From Chromatiales bacterium (lineage in GTDB: Bacteria; Pseudomonadota; Gammaproteobacteria; SZUA-152), in assembly GCA_026999335.1 (NCBI GenBank), contig JALTPW010000912.1, positions 1-7,288 of the forward strand: a stretch of DNA of 7,288 nucleotides. The letters run 5' to 3'. The notes under the pieces are model-generated. The model ran no database searches and had not been told where the DNA came from. It saw only the letters and a list, made by a program, of their open reading frames with translations. This document shows, in pieces, positions 6,548-7,288 of this stretch. Positions within the stretch are counted from its first letter, which is position 1. Every line of letters starts with the position of its first letter. The translations under genes and the position numbers were made by a program.

Positions 6548-6689
6548 GGCGGTGTAACGGACGGCGGTTTTCCTGCGATGTTTTTCATTTCTACTCTGTT
6601 ACTTTAATCCCTCTGGGTCGAATTCCCCGCAGATCGCCTAGCAAAAGTAGGTTTTTTAAGAAAAGCGCTAACTCATGGTGCTGCGATTA

Positions 6690-6812
6690 TCGTCATTCCG
6701 GCCTGTTTTTAGCCGCAATCCAGAGATCGGAATCCGGTTTTCGCCGGAGCGATTCATCCAGAGCGCTTGACGTTTCCTGCACGCTGGATTCCCGCCTGCG
6801 CGGGAATGACGG
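6690..6812. mobile_element. MITE-like palindromic element, 123 bases
   Basis: The ends are inverted copies: CGTCATTCC at 6691-6699 and GGAATGACG at 6803-6811. Subterminal inverted copies AATCCAG (6717-6723) and CTGGATT (6784-6790) extend the symmetry. It is flanked by TA on both sides (6688-6689 and 6813-6814), consistent with a TA target duplication as made by IS630/Tc1-type transposases, though two bases are weak evidence. The CGTCATTCC...GGAATCCAG unit is a common dispersed intergenic repeat in proteobacterial genomes (recalled, not searched). It carries no coding capacity, so it would have been moved by a transposase elsewhere. Confidence 0.6.
6788..6807. repeat. Perfect 8-bp hairpin at the right end of the MITE-like element
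   Basis: ATTCCCGC (6788-6795) and GCGGGAAT (6800-6807) are perfect inverted repeats around a 4-base loop. There is no T-run on either side, so it is not a standard intrinsic terminator. It could still stabilise or pause the transcript between cbiC and cbiD. Confidence 0.6.
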
Positions 6813-6885
6813 TATGCCAAGACTCTCAAGACTCAGTCAACACCCTTACCCCGCTTTTGCGTAGCGAAAGTCGAGCGCAGCGAAA

Positions 6886-6919
6886 TAGCTTGCTGCGGAG
6901 TTGTTTATTCAGCAAGTTA
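6886..6919. repeat. Imperfect inverted repeat downstream of cbiC
   Basis: TAGCTTGCTG (6886-6895) pairs with CAGCAAGTTA (6910-6919) across a 14-base loop, with one mismatch. It begins about 25 bases after the cbiC stop in the direction of transcription. No T-tract follows on the minus strand, so a terminator role is weak. It may protect the cbiC mRNA 3' end. Confidence 0.3.
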
Positions 6920-6943
6920 AATGTAACGGAGTAGAACTATTCT

Positions 6944-7288
6944 CTACTGTGTTCTTCGCTGTGCCTCGGCCAGTGCCAGCAGGGCATGCAGGGCGGAAAC
7001 CACGAGGGTCGAACCGCCCTTGCGGCCTTGGGTGACGATCCAGGGGATCGCCGTCAGTTCACTGATGATGTCCTTGGATTCTTGCGCCGAAACAAAACCG
7101 ACGGGCATACCGACGATGAGCGCTGGCCTGGCGTCTGCCTCTTTTATCAGGCGGTCTATTTCCAGTAAGGCCGTCGGTGCATTGCCGACGGCGACAATCG
7201 CGCCATCGAGCAGGCCCCGGGCATGCGCCTTGCGCATGGCCTGCACGGCACGCGTGGTGTTTTCGGCCCTGGCCTGTGCTATCACATC
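6944..7288 (-). CDS. cbiC: Cobalt-precorrin-8 methylmutase CbiC, partial (5' end outside window)
   Basis: The C-terminal 114 residues of the CbiC/CobH methylmutase, which shifts the methyl group from C11 to C12 to give cobyrinate. Visible motifs: DVIAQARAENTTRAVQAM at the cut end, GAIVAVGNAPTALLE about 28-42 residues in, PALIVGMPVGFVSAQESKD further on, then the WIVTQGRKGGSTLVVSALHALL block. All are hallmarks of the family. A GTG at 7285 could be mistaken for a start, but it is an internal Val codon, because the sequence before it is open and the family's N-terminal region (with its catalytic His) is missing. The gene ends at TAG 6946-6944. It is separated from cbiD by about 396 bases, unlike the overlapping genes that follow. 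Confidence 0.94.
   Translation of the reverse strand, partial: DVIAQARAENTTRAVQAMRKAHARGLLDGAIVAVGNAPTALLEIDRLIKEADARPALIVGMPVGFVSAQESKDIISELTAIPWIVTQGRKGGSTLVVSALHALLALAEAQRRTQ

Larger units (their letters stand above)
6548..6943. other. Gene-free gap between cbiC and cbiD
   Basis: Neither strand holds a recognisable gene, tRNA or rRNA here. I see no B12-box or other cobalamin riboswitch elements and no convincing minus-strand sigma70 promoter or intrinsic terminator. The gap holds a palindromic MITE-like element (6690-6812), a short direct repeat CAAGACTC (6818-6825 and 6827-6834), and an inverted repeat just downstream of cbiC (6886-6919). All other junctions from cbiD to bluB overlap or are under 20 bases apart, so this gap looks like an insertion into, or the edge of, the operon. 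Confidence 0.6.

Noticed and set aside
6637..6657. CCTA...TAGG followed by T6 as a plus-strand terminator
   Set aside because: The stem is only 4 bp with a 7-base loop, and there is no plus-strand gene to terminate.
6686..6720. Minus-strand TTGCGG and GATAAT as a promoter for cbiD at the edge of the MITE-like element
   Set aside because: The spacing is about 21 bases, too long for sigma70, and neither box is a close match. It could be real only if transcript mapping showed a start there.
6818..6834. CAAGACTC direct repeat as a regulator binding site or CRISPR unit
   Set aside because: Only two copies spaced by one base, with no further units and no known operator match.
7283..7285. GTG as the start of the rightmost gene
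   Set aside because: It is an internal Val codon of cbiC. The reading frame continues to the window edge with family sequence, and the N-terminal half of the enzyme is missing.

Overview
The window is almost entirely a cobalamin (vitamin B12) corrin-ring operon. All genes lie on the minus strand, so transcription runs from high to low coordinates. The gene set (CbiD, CbiG, CbiC, CbiET, CbiL and CbiH types) is that of the oxygen-independent, early-cobalt-insertion pathway. The fused CbiE-CbiT protein, a thioredoxin-like 2Fe-2S ferredoxin, a BluB flavin-destructase and moderately high GC fit a gamma- or betaproteobacterium. That placement is an inference from gene style, and the sequence does not fix the genus.

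Layout in the direction of transcription: the 3' part of cbiC (7288-6944, 5' end outside the window); a gene-free gap of about 396 bases (6943-6548) holding a 123-base palindromic MITE-like element; cbiD (6547-5420); fused cbiET (5427-4132); cbiL (4135-3329); cbiG N-terminal half (3332-2586); cbiG C-terminal half (2589-2188); cbiH fused to a ChuX/HutX-like haem-binding domain (2170-770); a 2Fe-2S ferredoxin (777-427); and bluB (440 to beyond position 1). From cbiD onward every junction overlaps by 4 to 14 bases, except a 17-base gap before cbiH, so this is one translationally coupled operon.

Working together: CbiL methylates cobalt-factor II at C20. CbiH methylates C17 and contracts the ring. 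CbiG opens the resulting lactone and loses the C20 fragment. CbiD methylates C1. CbiET methylates C5 and C15 and decarboxylates the C12 acetate. CbiC moves a methyl group to give cobyrinate. BluB makes the lower ligand 5,6-dimethylbenzimidazole from reduced FMN and O2. The C11 methyltransferase CbiF, the reductase CbiJ, the chelatase and the amidases are not here and must lie elsewhere.

The most unusual feature is the second half of the CbiH protein (about residues 285-455). It reads as a single ChuX/HutX-type haem-binding domain attached to a ring-contracting methyltransferase and is followed directly by a ferredoxin gene. Also notable are A7 homopolymers at the starts of cbiH and cbiD with out-of-frame upstream ATGs, a split cbiG, and an O2-dependent enzyme inside an anaerobic-type operon.
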